Counted from the stretch's first letter, positions 10,883 to 22,558 are shown. The stretch is DNA of 64,000 bases from Astropecten irregularis (GCA_963971285.1 OZ020255.1:15954931-16018930); one strand, 5' to 3'. Program-made: numbers and translations. The notes: generated from the letters alone by a model not told the origin.

Positions 10883-11990
10883 ACTCTACGCATTCGTTAT
10901 TTTATTTATTTATTTATTTGATTTGTTACATAGTGCTGTATTGATTCCCAGTGCTCTACAGCCTCCGCGCTTGAGTGGTATTCAACAGACAGTGATCTAA
11001 ATTCAATTCCTTGTCCTAAAGAGTAAATGGGTAATTGCAGCAGACAGGGAGTGATCTCAGATTCATTTACGCTGGTCTCTTAAGGAGTGCACGTACTCAG
11101 TGATGTCCATTCTATTACGTGCCTCGAATTCTGAAAAAACCTTGGGTCTCATTATACGAGTATAACAGTGCCGTAAGAGAACTGGGGAGGCTTAATTGAT
11201 TGATCTGGGTATTGTGGATGTTACTCATTGTAGTCTGGGTAAAGATAAAACATTGGAGGGTGAGGAGGGAGGGAAGATTATACACAATACACACAAGGAA
11301 GGGGACAATTAATTCCCTGTGAGAAATCATTCTGAATGCAACCACTGTTAATTTTCAATTTATTCATTAGATTCAATTTTCGGATGAGGTAGGCTTATAC
11401 CAAACAGACTAAAACAAAATGATTTCTGCTGTTTGATGTATGCATTCCTGAGTCGCCACCAATTTACAGACTAAGCTTTCATTTCCATCCCTTTCCAATA
11501 GATTCCTTCTTTTTCTCTTCATCCCAGCAGACCTCCGGTGATATAACCTTGCCCTTAAACATATTAAAATTGACGGCACCATCTGTATCATTCAGGTTTG
11601 ACCTTGTACAAGAATCATGATTATTAAAATCCATCCACATAGTGCATCGTTGTCTTTGAGGATGGAGATCGCCCTAGCTACTCCCTCTCCTCCTCTCATC
11701 AGCTCATCTTCCCATCCTCCATGCATCTTCCTGTCTCCTACTTGTAACCCATCTACTGTATAGGTACCGGAGACACAGTCATGACAGGGCATAATTTAAT
11801 TAGTGCCACTAATTATTTATGCTAAGGAGGCTGATGCCGTGTGGTTTGGGGTCTGTTTGGATTACGACTATTGGGGCTACTTCTGTATTTTGGCAGAGAC
11901 TTAAAATGAATGATTTAAAGGTAGAATTGTGAATAGAATGTTGGTGAGAGAGGAGGCACTATACCCCACCAGACTGTCTTTATACAGGTC
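10883..11990. other. No gene recognised
   Basis: Contains a TTTA tetranucleotide run near 10900-10920. Short - strand frames between 11115 and 11792 overlap no exon signal I trust. Confidence 0.4.
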
Positions 11991-12247
11991 AGGTGTCAAT
12001 TTCACAGCCCTGCTTAGCACAAAAATGTTGCTAACCATGAAATTTCTGTCTTAATGAAAAAATAGGATTAACCAAAATTTCGAACCAAAATTTCGAAGTG
12101 CTGTTTATCGGTTGCGATTGTTCTTTGGCTGTTGTTCGTTGACCATGAATATCAAATGGAATTTGTAATAGCGGTTTGTTTTATTGAGCAAGGCATTTCG
12201 TGCTAAGCAATTTTTGTGTGCTTAACAGCGCCATGAAATTGAGCCCG
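11991..12247. mobile_element. Foldback element family C, copy 1
   Basis: CAATTTCACAGCCCTGCTTA with GCACAAAAATG at the left mirrors GTGCTTAACAGCG with CCATGAAATTGAGCCC at the right. Internal landmarks TTTCTGTCTTAATGAAAA and TGGCTGTTGTTCG are shared with the copy at 20948. A short direct repeat, ACCAAAATTTCGAA, is present near 12070-12096. No coding frame. Confidence 0.65.
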
Positions 12248-12400
12248 GTGGTTGATTTCACAAAGATTTGCGATTCATCTTTTAGAAGAGTTATTCATGT
12301 TTACATAGCAGGTAGTATTGTGACTTCACACTTTGCTTAGCAATTAAGATTGATACGCATGTTGCGATCTATCTTAGCAATTCGTGAAATCGAGCCCAGG
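12246..12400. mobile_element. Foldback element, family D-like
   Basis: GTTGATTTCACAAAGATTTG at the left is answered by TTCGTGAAATCGAGCCC at the right. It directly abuts the family C element, so the two may be one compound foldback structure. Confidence 0.5.
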
Positions 12401-13105
12401 AGTCTCGGGCCATGTCCTGTAGTTGTTACAGCAAGTGCAGCACATCCTTACCTTTTAAAGCAGCGTGTCCCAAAAATAGCTGCATGATGCAAACTGAGTG
12501 GGTGTGATGAAGGTACTGGCTGTAGTTTAATTGACATGTTGAATTGAGATTGGTGATCTTACGTCTGTAACAGTGGATTTTTGGACCGAGTTTCTAAGTT
12601 GAAGGTCTCATTGGCATTTGCCTTGAGAAGTCTTTGATGGAGCGGTGATATGAGGTGCATGGACTACTGTTCAACGATTTCACTTGATTAAGGCACTTAC
12701 TGCAATGCAACTCAGTCAAGATTTGAAAAAAAACCAGGAGGGTAGATAATGTAGGGAAAGTCATCTTACACACGAGACATTGTCTACCCGTTCAGTCATG
12801 TTGAATTCTTAAGGGCATCTAGTTAATGTTAGCTGAGAATCTGAATGTTCTCGAGCAATCATATGTATCCACCTTGGTTAAAATATGATTTCGCTCTCTC
12901 TCACCAACTTCAAGAAAATGAAACAGATTTGGATTGATTTAGGAGATAACGAAAGTGCCTTTTAATATAAATCTTATTTTACCTGTATACTTCCATTAAG
13001 TTGAAATTATATTTGACTGCTTATAATTCATGTGGATCGGTTTGCAGAAACACCATGTAAGATTCGTTCGTACTTTTGCACTTCTATTTCGTTTGCACTT
13101 CTGGT
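12401..13105. other. No gene recognised
   Basis: AT-rich sequence with no exon-like frame and no recognised repeat. Confidence 0.4.
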
Positions 13106-13155
13106 AAGGTCTCAATGTTTCGACTAGCCTGCTCTAGTCACCATCAGGATACCTC
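13106..13155 (-). ncRNA. Hammerhead-like ribozyme motif (candidate)
   Basis: Read on the - strand, this segment has a flank GAGGTATC, then CTGATGG, a stem GACTAG with loop AGCAGG and partner CTAGTC, then GAAAC, a short ATT, and GAGACCTT, which can pair with the first flank. That order is the hammerhead layout: stem I, CTGATGA box, stem II, GAAA box, cleavage triplet, stem I. The conserved last A of CTGATGA is G here and stem III is essentially absent, so cleavage activity is doubtful. It most likely marks a Penelope-like element relic. Confidence 0.4.
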
Positions 13156-14754
13156 ATCATCATGCTTAATTCATGTTTCAAATAGGAATGAACAATGCAG
13201 ATTGGTTCGTAACATTATTTTTTACATTGAAGTGAAGCTTTGACACTTTTCTAGGTTTTGCACCATATTAAAAATGAAAGCCGGTTTACAACGCATCTTG
13301 TATGTTAATACTCGTATTATTACGTTAATTGTTAACCTAATCCATGATAAGATGAGGGTATTTCTAATTATAAAGGGATTATTTACTGAGACATATAGTT
13401 ATTGATATATTACATTAGTAAGTATAATCAGAACTGGGATAATTTGGTTATAAATATGTTAATTAATATGACTGGCATATTGGGGGCTTATCAGGGGGGG
13501 GGGCTTTTTAAGTTCCCCTTTTTCTTTCAGCCCCCCCCCCCCCTCCCCCCAAAAAACTTTTTTTATAAAATACAAATAAAACAACCACCATATAGAGAGG
13601 GAGATCCGAGAGAGAACAATGGGGGGAGACAAAATTAATTGGGCAGTTCACATCAGGCCCGCCGTAACCCGCTTTGATCGCCCTAAAAAGGATCCGTCGC
13701 TATTGAGTTTGCCAGTTTCGTGGACGACCATTACATTACACATGCATTTTATTTCCATGCTCCCCTCTTTATGAAAATCCTGGATTGGCCCCTGCATATG
13801 TTCCAGTGTTATCTTCTACTATTAGCACTATCTTATCTGTAATTGTTAACATGTGACATATTGAACCCTGAACTTGCACCCAGTCTTTAACCAGAGATGC
13901 CGCTTTTCAGGTTTTAGCCTGAATTCAGGGGTGTTTTTTTTTTTTTCAGAAATTTGACAAATATAATTATAGTACTTGATTTTGTCTGAAACATCAAGGA
14001 AACACATGTTTTAAAAGGGGGTAAGGGCAGTTTCAGGTTTTTCTGGGCCAGCTAAAGGTGTTTCAGGTTTGTTAAATGAAATTCTGGTGGCATCTCTGTT
14101 TAACAAAACAACCCAAAATATGTTTCCCCCTCTCTTTGTTCGTACCCACACTGACTAATGAAATCCCCTTGAAATATGTAAATTCTTGTCTCATGTCCAT
14201 ACTTGAAGAGACATGGTTTAAACATCAAAAACCTGATACACCCCTGTTGATTTTATACAGGTTTTACATGTAATTGACTTGCACAGTAGCGACAATTTAA
14301 CCAAATAACCTAAAATCAAGAAGCTAATTTTCATATTGTGTGTATGGTGCAGCTTATTAAAAAACACAGTTTAAAGGTCATCAGTAGAACCAATATGAAG
14401 AACAGATGATAGAAATGGTAATTACATGACAGTGCTTGTATAGATATATCTCTACAGGCTGTGAAGTGATGCATGAAGTTAATATACAGTACATGTACAA
14501 AAGGTGTCTAATATTGCCTCATTAAGCTATGCATTAGGTCAGCTTGTGCTGACTGGATTGGCATTTTAATTCAGCACACACGTTTAGTTTGATCTACTCA
14601 CACCACCAAACAAAGGACAATAAAAACCTATACATGGATCTGTAATCTATACATTTACAATGCCAAAAAGGATTTCTTTGTATCATTGGTTTTTATAATT
14701 TTGTGCAAATACTATTATATTGTAGATTTGTATATTTTGCAATACAAGCTACAG
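13156..14754. other. No gene; G/C homopolymer tracts
   Basis: At 13494-13504 a run of G is followed about 35 bases later by a long run of C (13530-13550). Both could affect sequencing accuracy and might pair. Oligo-T lies near 13935. Frames here are short and unsupported. Confidence 0.45.
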
Positions 14755-15110
14755 TAAGGATTGGTAACATACCCAAACACAAATGTTCACAGATTTACGT
14801 ATAACTTTCAGGGTATGAAGATGGTGCTGGTAGAAACATACCGTTAAAATATTTCCACCTGAAATTGTGTATTTATCCAAAAATTTGTAAAACAACAACC
14901 ACAAATATTTTTGATCTTTAAAAGATAAAAAATAACTGTGAAAAGATTTTTAAAATACCATGGGCGGTTTTTTTAAAATTATTTTTTCAAAAGGTGAGCA
15001 CCATATTGGACTGCAAATTTCACAGATGAGTGTTACTGTATCTTCCTTGATAATGTGGCCATGAATCTGCATTTCTTTGACAAAAAAAAAAAGTATGATA
15101 TTACCTTTAA
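14755..15110 (-). mobile_element. A/B hybrid TTAA-type MITE
   Basis: The left end AAGGATTGGTAACATACCC has the family B terminus. The right end carries family A landmarks: ACTGTATCTTCCTTGATAA, then CTGCATTTCTTTGACAAA, and AGTATGATATTACCTTTAA. The centre keeps TTTGATCTTTAAAAGAT. The copy therefore joins a B end to an A end, and shows either recombination between families or an ancestral intermediate. Confidence 0.65.
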
Positions 15111-16390
15111 AAAAAATGTCCATTACAATTACAAACACCTTTTCACTGTTGACAAAATTCATCTTCAAAACATATTGAAAACAATTCTTACTGCAAATTT
15201 GTCAACAATTTTGCAAGAATATACACCTACATTGCTTTAATTTGTGTACAGTATACAAAACTTGTAGGAGTGGAGCAATTTGAGAATGAATAACGTTGGA
15301 GTATAAAAGCCCTCGTCGGTGTATATCCGGACGAACAGAATCCGGCATAAATCATGTTGCCATTTCTCAAATGCATTCTAAGTGCATTGACTCATTGCTA
15401 GGCACATAACATGTGGGAGGTAGATTTGTATTAATGGCAGTGTGCTGTCTCTAGCTAGATCTTTGCATCGTGTCAGCTTCCCCCACAAACAAAAAACATG
15501 GACACAAAATCAGAATCGGTTTCCATCCCACGACATCATTATACAGTAAAATATCTAAATAAAGCACGAAACCCGCAACATCGGTATTAATATTCCATTT
15601 TTACTGGGATTTATGACGAATCCTTTTTTTTAATGCATAGTAACAGGTGTTTTGGAAATGATAAATTTATATATTAGTTATAAATTGTGCAGCCATTCCT
15701 AGAAGTGATGATGTGGTTAGTACGTGCACCTTTATTTGCAGTTAGCTAGATGGAGAGTAACTTCAGCGTGGGGGTGATGCAGATGACACATTCTGTATAA
15801 AGGTATTGGCTGTGCTCTTCACATATTATTCAATTCTCTTTATTCTACACCTTGTTCTGCACCTTGAAAACACTGCAGAATTTTATATTCTGTAGAACAT
15901 ATTCTGCAGACATGTTTATTGGCAATTTCACAGTATCACATGTTAAGTGACTTTAACCTATTCCTTGAGCAATCATTCTTGAAAGACTCCAATTTAAGGA
16001 TGTTTTTTAATATTGGAATCAGCAAGTATACCACTTATGATTCCTTAAAATGCAAGCAAATATCCCCAAAAGAGGTAACTTGTGTTACAAAAAAGTCACC
16101 GTAAACCGTAGAGATGGCCTTATAACCTGCTACATGTGGAGTATTCTGTGCACTATACACTGCAGATAATATTCAACTGTATGTAGAATATTCCATAGAC
16201 TCTGTATACCGGTAGTGCACTGGATAGGATACAGAGCATATCTGTTGTAGTGTACTGCAGAATACATACACTGTGTTAATCAGAATCATAAGTGTGAGTC
16301 TTCATGTTCCATCCGAGTTCATAGAACAATTAGGTTCATGTAGGGAGATGCAGGGCCTGAAAAATATATACTCCAAAGGGTATAGCTTCT
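15111..16390. other. No gene recognised
   Basis: AT-rich sequence. Several related short words (CTGCAGAATA-like) recur between 15860 and 16270, suggesting a diffuse low-grade repeat. No exon found. Confidence 0.4.
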
Positions 16391-16735
16391 TTAAAGGTAG
16401 TATCATACTTTGGTTTTTGTCAAAGAAGTACAGATTCATGGGCAAAAATATCAAGGAAGATACAGTCACAGTCATCTGTGAAAATTTCAGTCCCATACAG
16501 TGCCCACTTTTTTAGAAAATCTTGAAAAACGGCCACAGTATTTATTTTTGATCTTTTAAAAGATCAAAAAGATTTTCAGTCGTTGTTTGACAAATTTCTG
16601 GATAAATACACCATTTCAGACGACAGATTTTAACGGTATGTTTCTACCAGCATCATCTTCATACCCTGTAAGTTATACGTAAATCTGTGAACATTTCTGT
16701 TTTGGTCTCTTACCAAAGTATGATACTACCTTTAA
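16391..16735 (+). mobile_element. Family A TTAA-type MITE, copy 2
   Basis: This is a good reference copy. TTAAAGGTAGTATCATACTT at the left is the exact inverse of AAGTATGATACTACCTTTAA at the right, so TTAA flanks a terminal inverted repeat AGGTAGTATCATACTTTGGT. The centre has a perfect palindrome around TTGATCTTTTAAAAGATCAA. Between these, the left half carries CAGTCATCTGTGAAAATTTC and the right half TTTCTGGATAAATACACC and TTATACGTAAATCTGTGAAC. Length is about 345 bp with no transposase. The translated peptide FLSKKYRFMGKNI recurs in other copies only because the DNA is repeated. Confidence 0.85.
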
Positions 16736-17304
16736 ATTAATACTTGTACCGTCTTAACTAGCCCTCTCTCATCCGATCCTCCCCTAAGCTCTGATTAAGC
16801 AAATGTTATGATTCACTGATTAAAATACCCTCAAGTCAAGCAAATAGCAGGGAGAAAACATACGAACCACAAACATTACCCAAAAACATTCTAATCAAGG
16901 CATAAAATGTTGTCAAGACGTGAGGGCGAGTACTCGGATGATGTAAGTGGGTCTGGTGTTTGTTGGAATCAGGTCAATGCATCTTAGACTGTGCCCGGTG
17001 TCTCCCTACTGCATCCTACTAGCTAGGATGAGGAGGAGGCATAATTCTTCTCATATTTCACATTTTGGCTGTTTACGTCTTCGTCGTCGTCACTGGGTTA
17101 TGTCGTGGCTGTTGATCCCAGATAAGACGATCCCTACCTCTATGGATTCTGCATATGAATCAACCTTAAAGAGAGCTCAGCTGTTCTTGAAAGAAGGCCC
17201 GGGTTTTTATCTCAAGTCATGATCTTGAAGACGTGAGCCTTTGTTTTTATCAGTAACATACAAATCCTCATTAAAGGTTTTTAGTATCCTTGCCTACACA
17301 CAAC
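16736..17304. other. No gene recognised
   Basis: A 91-codon frame (16947-17222) includes a CGT-rich stretch near 17080-17100 but has no recognisable domain and no clear exon borders. Nothing else is supported. Confidence 0.4.
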
Positions 17305-17345
17305 CAGGGATGGATTTCACGAAGCCCTACGATCATGATGTCCTT
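17305..17345 (+). repeat. Truncated foldback element (family D)
   Basis: ATTTCACGAAGCCCTACGAT matches the left end of the complete family D elements at 23219 and 49534. The right arm is missing. Confidence 0.55.
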
Positions 17346-17397
17346 GTGTAGGATTCAAACCCGGTACGCAATTCATCAGCATAGGCTCTGAGCGCTT

Positions 17398-17612
17398 ATA
17401 TATTCCAATAGGTTGGGTGATAATGATCAAAGTGTTGATTGACCTGACAGTATATCCAGAGGTTGCAGGTTCAAATCCCACTTCAGTCAAGTCTATTATT
17501 TGATTTGTATAAATAATGGGTCGATGGTTTGAATCCCACTCCAGACAGTGTTCACTTTTCAATGACTTAAAATTCAGTCAGTTTCCCTTGTGGTTATTTG
17601 ATGATTATAATT
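17398..17612 (+). repeat. tRNA-derived SINE
   Basis: GGTTGCAGGTTCAAATCCCA resembles a tRNA B box, and a second GGTTTGAATCCCACTCCAG follows about 60 bp later. Then comes the shared tail TTCACTTTTCAATGACTTAA, CAGTCAGTTTCCCTTGTGGT and TATTTGATGAT. The same tail occurs at 22559, 48466 and 54885. Two B boxes suggest a dimeric or rearranged copy. Confidence 0.65.
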
Positions 17613-17902
17613 ATAATTTTGTTTGAAAACTGATAATCTTTGTGTAAGTGAAAGTGTTTTTGATGAAACCCATCTGTGGCGATCTTGAGATAAGTTGGAG
17701 ATTGTTTCTGAGTGTCTTTTCTGACCTCACACTAACCCCATCCACAGGGCTTCAGTCTGGGGCTCTTGACGAGCTGTTCTTCAAGAGTAAAGCTTGTTAA
17801 TGAGGCAATGGTTTGGCTATTTTCTCTGAAGGGGAAGGATTGTTATAACTGTTGCCAGCTTCACAAAGAATGAGGGTCACTGTGTGTATTCGTTCTCCAG
17901 TG
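17613..17902. other. No gene recognised
   Basis: Short unique-looking spacer between a SINE and a family A MITE. I see nothing in it. Confidence 0.4.
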
Positions 17903-18263
17903 TTAAAGGTACTGTCATACTTAGGTAGCATACCGAAACAGAAATCTTCACAGATTTACCTATAACTTACAGGGTATAAAGATGGTGATGGTACAAACAT
18001 ACCTTTAAAAGTTTTCTGTCTGAAATGCTGTATTTATCCAGAAAAGAGTAAAACCAGTGAACAAAATTATTTTTGATCTTTTAAAAATACAAAATAAAAG
18101 AGAAAAGACTTAAGAAATTCTGTGGCCGTTTTTCACTGTTTTCTCAAAAAGTGGGCACCGTGTGGGACTGAAATTTTCACAGATGACTGGTACTTTATCT
18201 GTCTTGATATTTTGGCATCATGAATCTGTATTTCTTTGATAAAAACCAAAGTATGATATTATG
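17903..18263 (-). mobile_element. Family A TTAA-type MITE, copy 3
   Basis: Reverse-oriented copy. It begins TTAAAGGTACTGTCATACTT and contains TTCACAGATTTACCTATAAC, then AAAGTGGGCACCGTGTGGGA, and ends CCAAAGTATGATATTATG. The right end has lost the CCTTTAA terminus, and the central palindrome is degraded (GATCTTTTAAAAATAC). Confidence 0.75.
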
Positions 18264-19927
18264 AAAATAATACTAAAAATTGTGAGACTATTATTTGTAC
18301 AACAATAACGGTGTAATCCCAGAGGAAAATTTAGGAAAGAAAGCTGTCCGTTTTACAACACTCATGGAAATCCATGGACCCAGGCTTCCAAGGGGAAGGA
18401 CGCACCCCCCACTCTCATCTCACTAGCCCCGCCTTCACTCAGTTTGTTCTTTTGTCAATAATGTTCATGCATTGTTGACATTTGTTAAATCAAGGTTCAG
18501 TTCCGATGCATTACTGTGTACAATCACATTCCTGTTATCAAGCTAGTCTTATTTCAAGTGTTTGTCAATAATAGTCCAGGTCCTCTTGTATGGGTACAAT
18601 GGTTCACATTGATATCTCCCTCGATCTGACAAGAGTTGTACTGCATACCAGGCTAGTATTATGCTGACCCCTTGACCTCTGATGACCTCTGTAAAGGGCA
18701 AAGGTCAAGATTGGGTCATATGGGTGTGTAAAGGGGGAGGGTTCTGGTATGTAGTTGAAATATAGGACCAAAAACTGATGAACGTCAGTTGGAACGTTGT
18801 GAATTATTATGTGCAGCATTTCATCGTAAAAAAAGTTTTGAGGTTGATTCAACAATTCACTGAAATAAAAATGTTTTGTGATATTGTATTAAAACAGCAC
18901 AGAAATAAAAAAGCCCATGAAATAATTTCACCTGCATCTTTTTCCATCACATTGCATATTACTTACGCAAAACAATACCCTTTTCACCCTCAGATTTCTA
19001 AAATAAGTACATGGTTGGTTTCCATGGCAATGGTTGCCTGGCATTAATTCTGCCATTTACAGTCTATCCCACAATGCTCTGTGATAGTAATGTCTTATAT
19101 ATCGCATGTTTGCAGCGGTACACTCAGAAACTGGGGCATGTACTTGTCTTGGAAATAACAGTGCCAAGTATAACAACACTTCAAACTACATTTGGCAATT
19201 CTCAAATGAATGAATGAAATTATAACTATATCTACATATGTACATCATGCTTTGTGAGTCCTACTGCTTAGTTTTTCCCAGTGTGCATGGAAAATGGCCT
19301 GAGGCTCTGAGTTGATTAGACACTGCGTCAGGGGAATGTGCTTATCAAAAGCAATTATTTGTCTCTATCTTAAGTTCTCTTCTTTAAATTGTAAAATTCA
19401 TCCATCTTTAATACAATTTTTTTTTCCTGCAGTGTTAAAAATATTCCAGTTCCCAATCTGTGAAATGAAGTAGAGGTATTCCCGTTTTGTTGTACCGTTA
19501 GGTGAATTCCTTCACAGACTGCGTAATCTGCGACAAAATGACTTTTACCATCCATTATACAAGGGGCATGTGGTGGTGTCGGTAGTAATTGTCCAGTAAC
19601 CAGCAGAGTCAGTCCTCACAGTAATCCTACCCAGAGGCACCTATTCACAACTGACAATAAATATCAACAAAAGTCCTTCGGACCCTGTTTCTTTCACTCC
19701 CTTTCAGAAAATTGGACTGAAAGAAAGAAGGCCAAATTCTGATGAAACTGGGACAATTCGTGACTTGATGACCTGGAGTGGAGATCAAGTTGTCAGTGCA
19801 GATTCTCATTTTTATTTTCTCTCTCTCTCTGAGGTAGAAAAGAATTATTATGGGACTGAAAATAATAATAATAGGTTGTCAGTGGTTGAAGAAAGAAAGG
19901 TTTGTCAGATTGATTGTCCAAGAGGAC
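18264..19927. other. No gene recognised
   Basis: AT-rich sequence. Frames of 60-90 codons on both strands overlap each other and lack exon borders. An AATAATAATAATA run lies near 19860. Confidence 0.4.
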
Positions 19928-20163
19928 TATGGCAAGCCACTCTTATGGCAAGCCGTTCCTACAATAAGCCATTCCTATGACAAGCCGTTCCTACAGCAAG
20001 CCATTCCTATAGCAAGCCATTCCTATGGCAAGCCATTCCTATGACAAGCCGTTCCTACAGCAAGTCATTCCTACAGCAAGCTGTTCCTACATCAAGCCAT
20101 TCCTACATCAAGCCATTCCTACAGCAAGTCGTTCCTACATCAAGCCATTCCTACAGCAAGCCA
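19928..20163 (+). repeat. 16-bp minisatellite
   Basis: About 14-15 head-to-tail units of roughly 16 bp with consensus GCAAGCCATTCCTACA. Variants include CCGTTC for CCATTC, and GAC, ATC or GGC at the unit junction. Interspersed variant types suggest unequal exchange. A 64-codon frame reads through as a repetitive peptide, but 16 is not a multiple of three and no start or splice context supports translation. Confidence 0.9.
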
Positions 20164-20947
20164 AACCAATGCATTTATCAGTATTTCATGATACAACAGC
20201 CTGAGTCCTACCAATTTGGGCAAGCTCCTTTGATTCTCATCGGATAATCCATTTATAGTGAAGCACATCTCTTTAACTCTCTCCCCCTTCATTTCAGAGA
20301 ATCTCTCTCAAATATGTCTTCGTTTTATTGTCGCCCGCATCTTTTTCAGCCTCATAGCCCTGGTTTTAAGAGGAAATCCCCTTTACCAACTCCCACTTAG
20401 GCCTACATGTTCGTCCATTGTAATGACGGAATGACAATCTTCAAATCGTCAAAACATGTTCAGAGTTCATTAACATTCTTTGCATCTAGTATGGAGGTAT
20501 ACTCATTATGTATAAGACATAACCATTATGATGCACATACCTGCATGTACCGTGACCTGCACCATATGTGGGTGCGCAATCATCAGACTCTACGTGAATA
20601 GGATACATTACACACTATTGTAAAGTTACTGGTTTCATTCTTGACTGCCTCGAGCAAATTGTCTTCATATTCCACCTTTTTCTATTATTCATTTAATTTC
20701 ATAATCAAATGATAACAATTTAAATATCAAGATGAATTCTCAATGTTTAAGTGACACTGAACAGATAGGATCTGTGATATGATCAGTGATCCAAAAAATA
20801 GACAAGTGAGACCCACCCCCCCCCCTCCCCCAAAAAAGGGAGATAATGATAATGTACTTCTATTAACAAGAACCAAGCTAAGTTAACTTCTATCTAATTG
20901 TTTTACAGCAAGTCTGCACCAAATTGCATGCAGTCTGTTGGTAATCA
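20164..20947. other. No gene; poly-C tract
   Basis: Contains a C-rich run at 20814-20830 followed by oligo-A. No exon or known repeat seen. Confidence 0.4.
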
Positions 20948-21194
20948 GGGGCTAATTTCATAAAACTGTTAAGCACAAAAATGTGCTAATCATGACATTT
21001 CTGTCTTAATAAAAACAGGGTTAACAACCAAATGTCCATGTGTTGTTTATCACCAGTGATTGTTTTTTGGCTGTTGTTCGCTGACCATGAATATCAAATT
21101 GAATTTACAATGGTGGCTGGTTTGTTTTATTGGGCGAGACATTTTTGTGCTAAACAAATTTTTGTTGCTTAACAGTTTTATGAAATTGGCCCCA
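20948..21194. mobile_element. Foldback element family C, copy 2
   Basis: GGGGCTAATTTCATAAAACTG with GTTAAGCAC at the left mirrors GCTTAACAGTTTTATGAAAT with TGGCCCC at the right. The interior TTTCTGTCTTAATAAAAACA and TGGCTGTTGTTCGCTGACCA match the copy at 11991. Confidence 0.8.
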
Positions 21195-21552
21195 GGCAGT
21201 TTACCTCTTGAAGTTCCATACCACGAACATAAGCATCCTTTCTTGACTTCAAATTTCACTTCTGAATGCTCTTGGATCGACCAAGAAAAAGCCCAACAAC
21301 ACCAGCACTGCGGAAAACAGGAAAATGTAATGAATCGGCAGAAAGATTCGCTCACATTATTTCCTTGATTATGTCCTTTTTCTCTTTTTTTAAATGACAC
21401 TGTCAAATGAAAGGAAAGCTTGTAGCCTCCCAAAGGGCATATTCTGAACGGCTTTGTAATTCTAGTCAAACTCAAAGCAGGTAGAGAGGTATATGTGTGT
21501 TCCACCTGTCATAACATCTCTCTGTTTCTGTAGAGGAAAAAACAGCTTGCTT
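21195..21552. other. No gene recognised
   Basis: The 151-codon - strand frame (21050-21505) crosses the foldback element, so I do not accept it as coding. The remainder is unremarkable. Confidence 0.45.
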
Positions 21553-21735
21553 GCTTTTTGTAAAGTAAAGTATTTTTTGTAAGCTAAGGTAAGTGTTTTG
21601 TAAGGATATTGGGAAATCTTTTTGTAAGGTAAGGTAATTTTTATTTGTAAGGTAAGGAATTTTTTTGGTAAGGTAAGGTGATTTTCTTTGTAAGGTAAGG
21701 ATTTTTTTGGTAAGGTAAGGGAATTTTTTCAAAGG
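21553..21735 (+). repeat. GTAAGGTAAGG tandem repeat
   Basis: An irregular array of about seven units built from TTTGTAAGGTAAGG separated by T-rich spacers of 6-14 bases; unit length is about 22-28. Each unit holds one or two GGTAAG words that resemble 5' splice donors. Confidence 0.75.
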
Positions 21736-21825
21736 TATTTTCCTGATGTGACATCAGGATTAGCCCCCTTATATTACAGTTGAAAAAAAGGCTAAAAAAA
21801 GAAAAGAAAAAAAAAGGGGGGCCCT

Positions 21826-21905
21826 CAGGTCCTCCTTACTTTAAGCATTTGATATAATTTCAGGTCATTTTGGCTGATGAGCAGTTTGCAGCAGTTTATT
21901 ACTTG
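21826..21905 (+). repeat. Family P (Penelope-like) fragment
   Basis: CCTCCTTACTTTAAGC leads into TGGCTGATGAGCAGTTTGCA and GCAGTTTATTACTTG, the same order as 50240-50306. The hairpin plus CGAAAC part is missing, so this is a partial copy. Confidence 0.5.
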
Positions 21906-22558
21906 TATAGTCGAAAAGGAGAACGACATTACTTTCAGTCTGTTAATTTAAGAAGAGATTTTGAGTATGGTTGTGTGAAGTCCCTGTATTAAATTTATGT
22001 CGCCTTTACACGCAGAAAACAATACAGACAAGATCGACTCTAGTAACTGGATTTACCCCCTTTCTAGTCGCCTTTCACACACACTGGTCTCAGGTGCATG
22101 TACATGAACGTGCATCCTGATCCCTCAAATTAAGTGAAATGTCACACTAATTCAAAAATGGATGAATTGCTACACTGAATTGAGCTTGAAAAGAGCTTTC
22201 CGAGCGTAACACTTCAGCTGCTATCTCCATCTCTCTATTGAAATCTGAGATGAATTGAAGAGATAATACTGGGATAAGTCGGCAAAATATCGTCTTTAAA
22301 AAGCCGGCAGGCTGATGACACCTGGTGACCTTCCAGTCATAGTCTCATGTCTCTTTTATATTTGACAATTTTTGACAAGTCTTCATTTCTACCATATTTT
22401 TCCATCTCTACAATTGTGTTCATGTCTTTATTTGGTCGGCAAAGCAATTGATTTCTGAGATAAGCAAATTGCAAAGAAGTCACTTCCCTTGGTAACTGAT
22501 CATAACTCTGCGTAGTTACTACTGACTCAGTTTGAATCTCATTTGAGTCAGTTATCAT
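21906..22558. other. No gene accepted
   Basis: The - strand frame 22337-22558 (73 codons) has a hydrophilic, somewhat protein-like composition, but no acceptor, donor or known domain supports it. The rest is unremarkable. Confidence 0.35.

Noticed and set aside
16273..16515. Recurring peptide FLSKKYRFMGKNIKEDTVTV seen at 16273, 33228, 55669, 58720 and 60444
   Set aside because: These are translations of the left half of the family A MITE. Similarity comes from DNA repeats, frames are broken in most copies, and the peptide is seen on both strands of different copies.
20041..20247. Repeat-rich open frame over the 16-bp minisatellite
   Set aside because: The unit is not a multiple of three, the reading frame changes amino-acid pattern every unit, and no start or splice context supports translation.
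21050..21505. 151-codon - strand open frame
   Set aside because: It spans a foldback repeat present elsewhere, so it is repeat sequence and not a gene.
22337..22558. 73-codon - strand frame with protein-like composition
   Set aside because: No acceptor/donor partner exon could be found in phase and I recognise no domain. It abuts a SINE.
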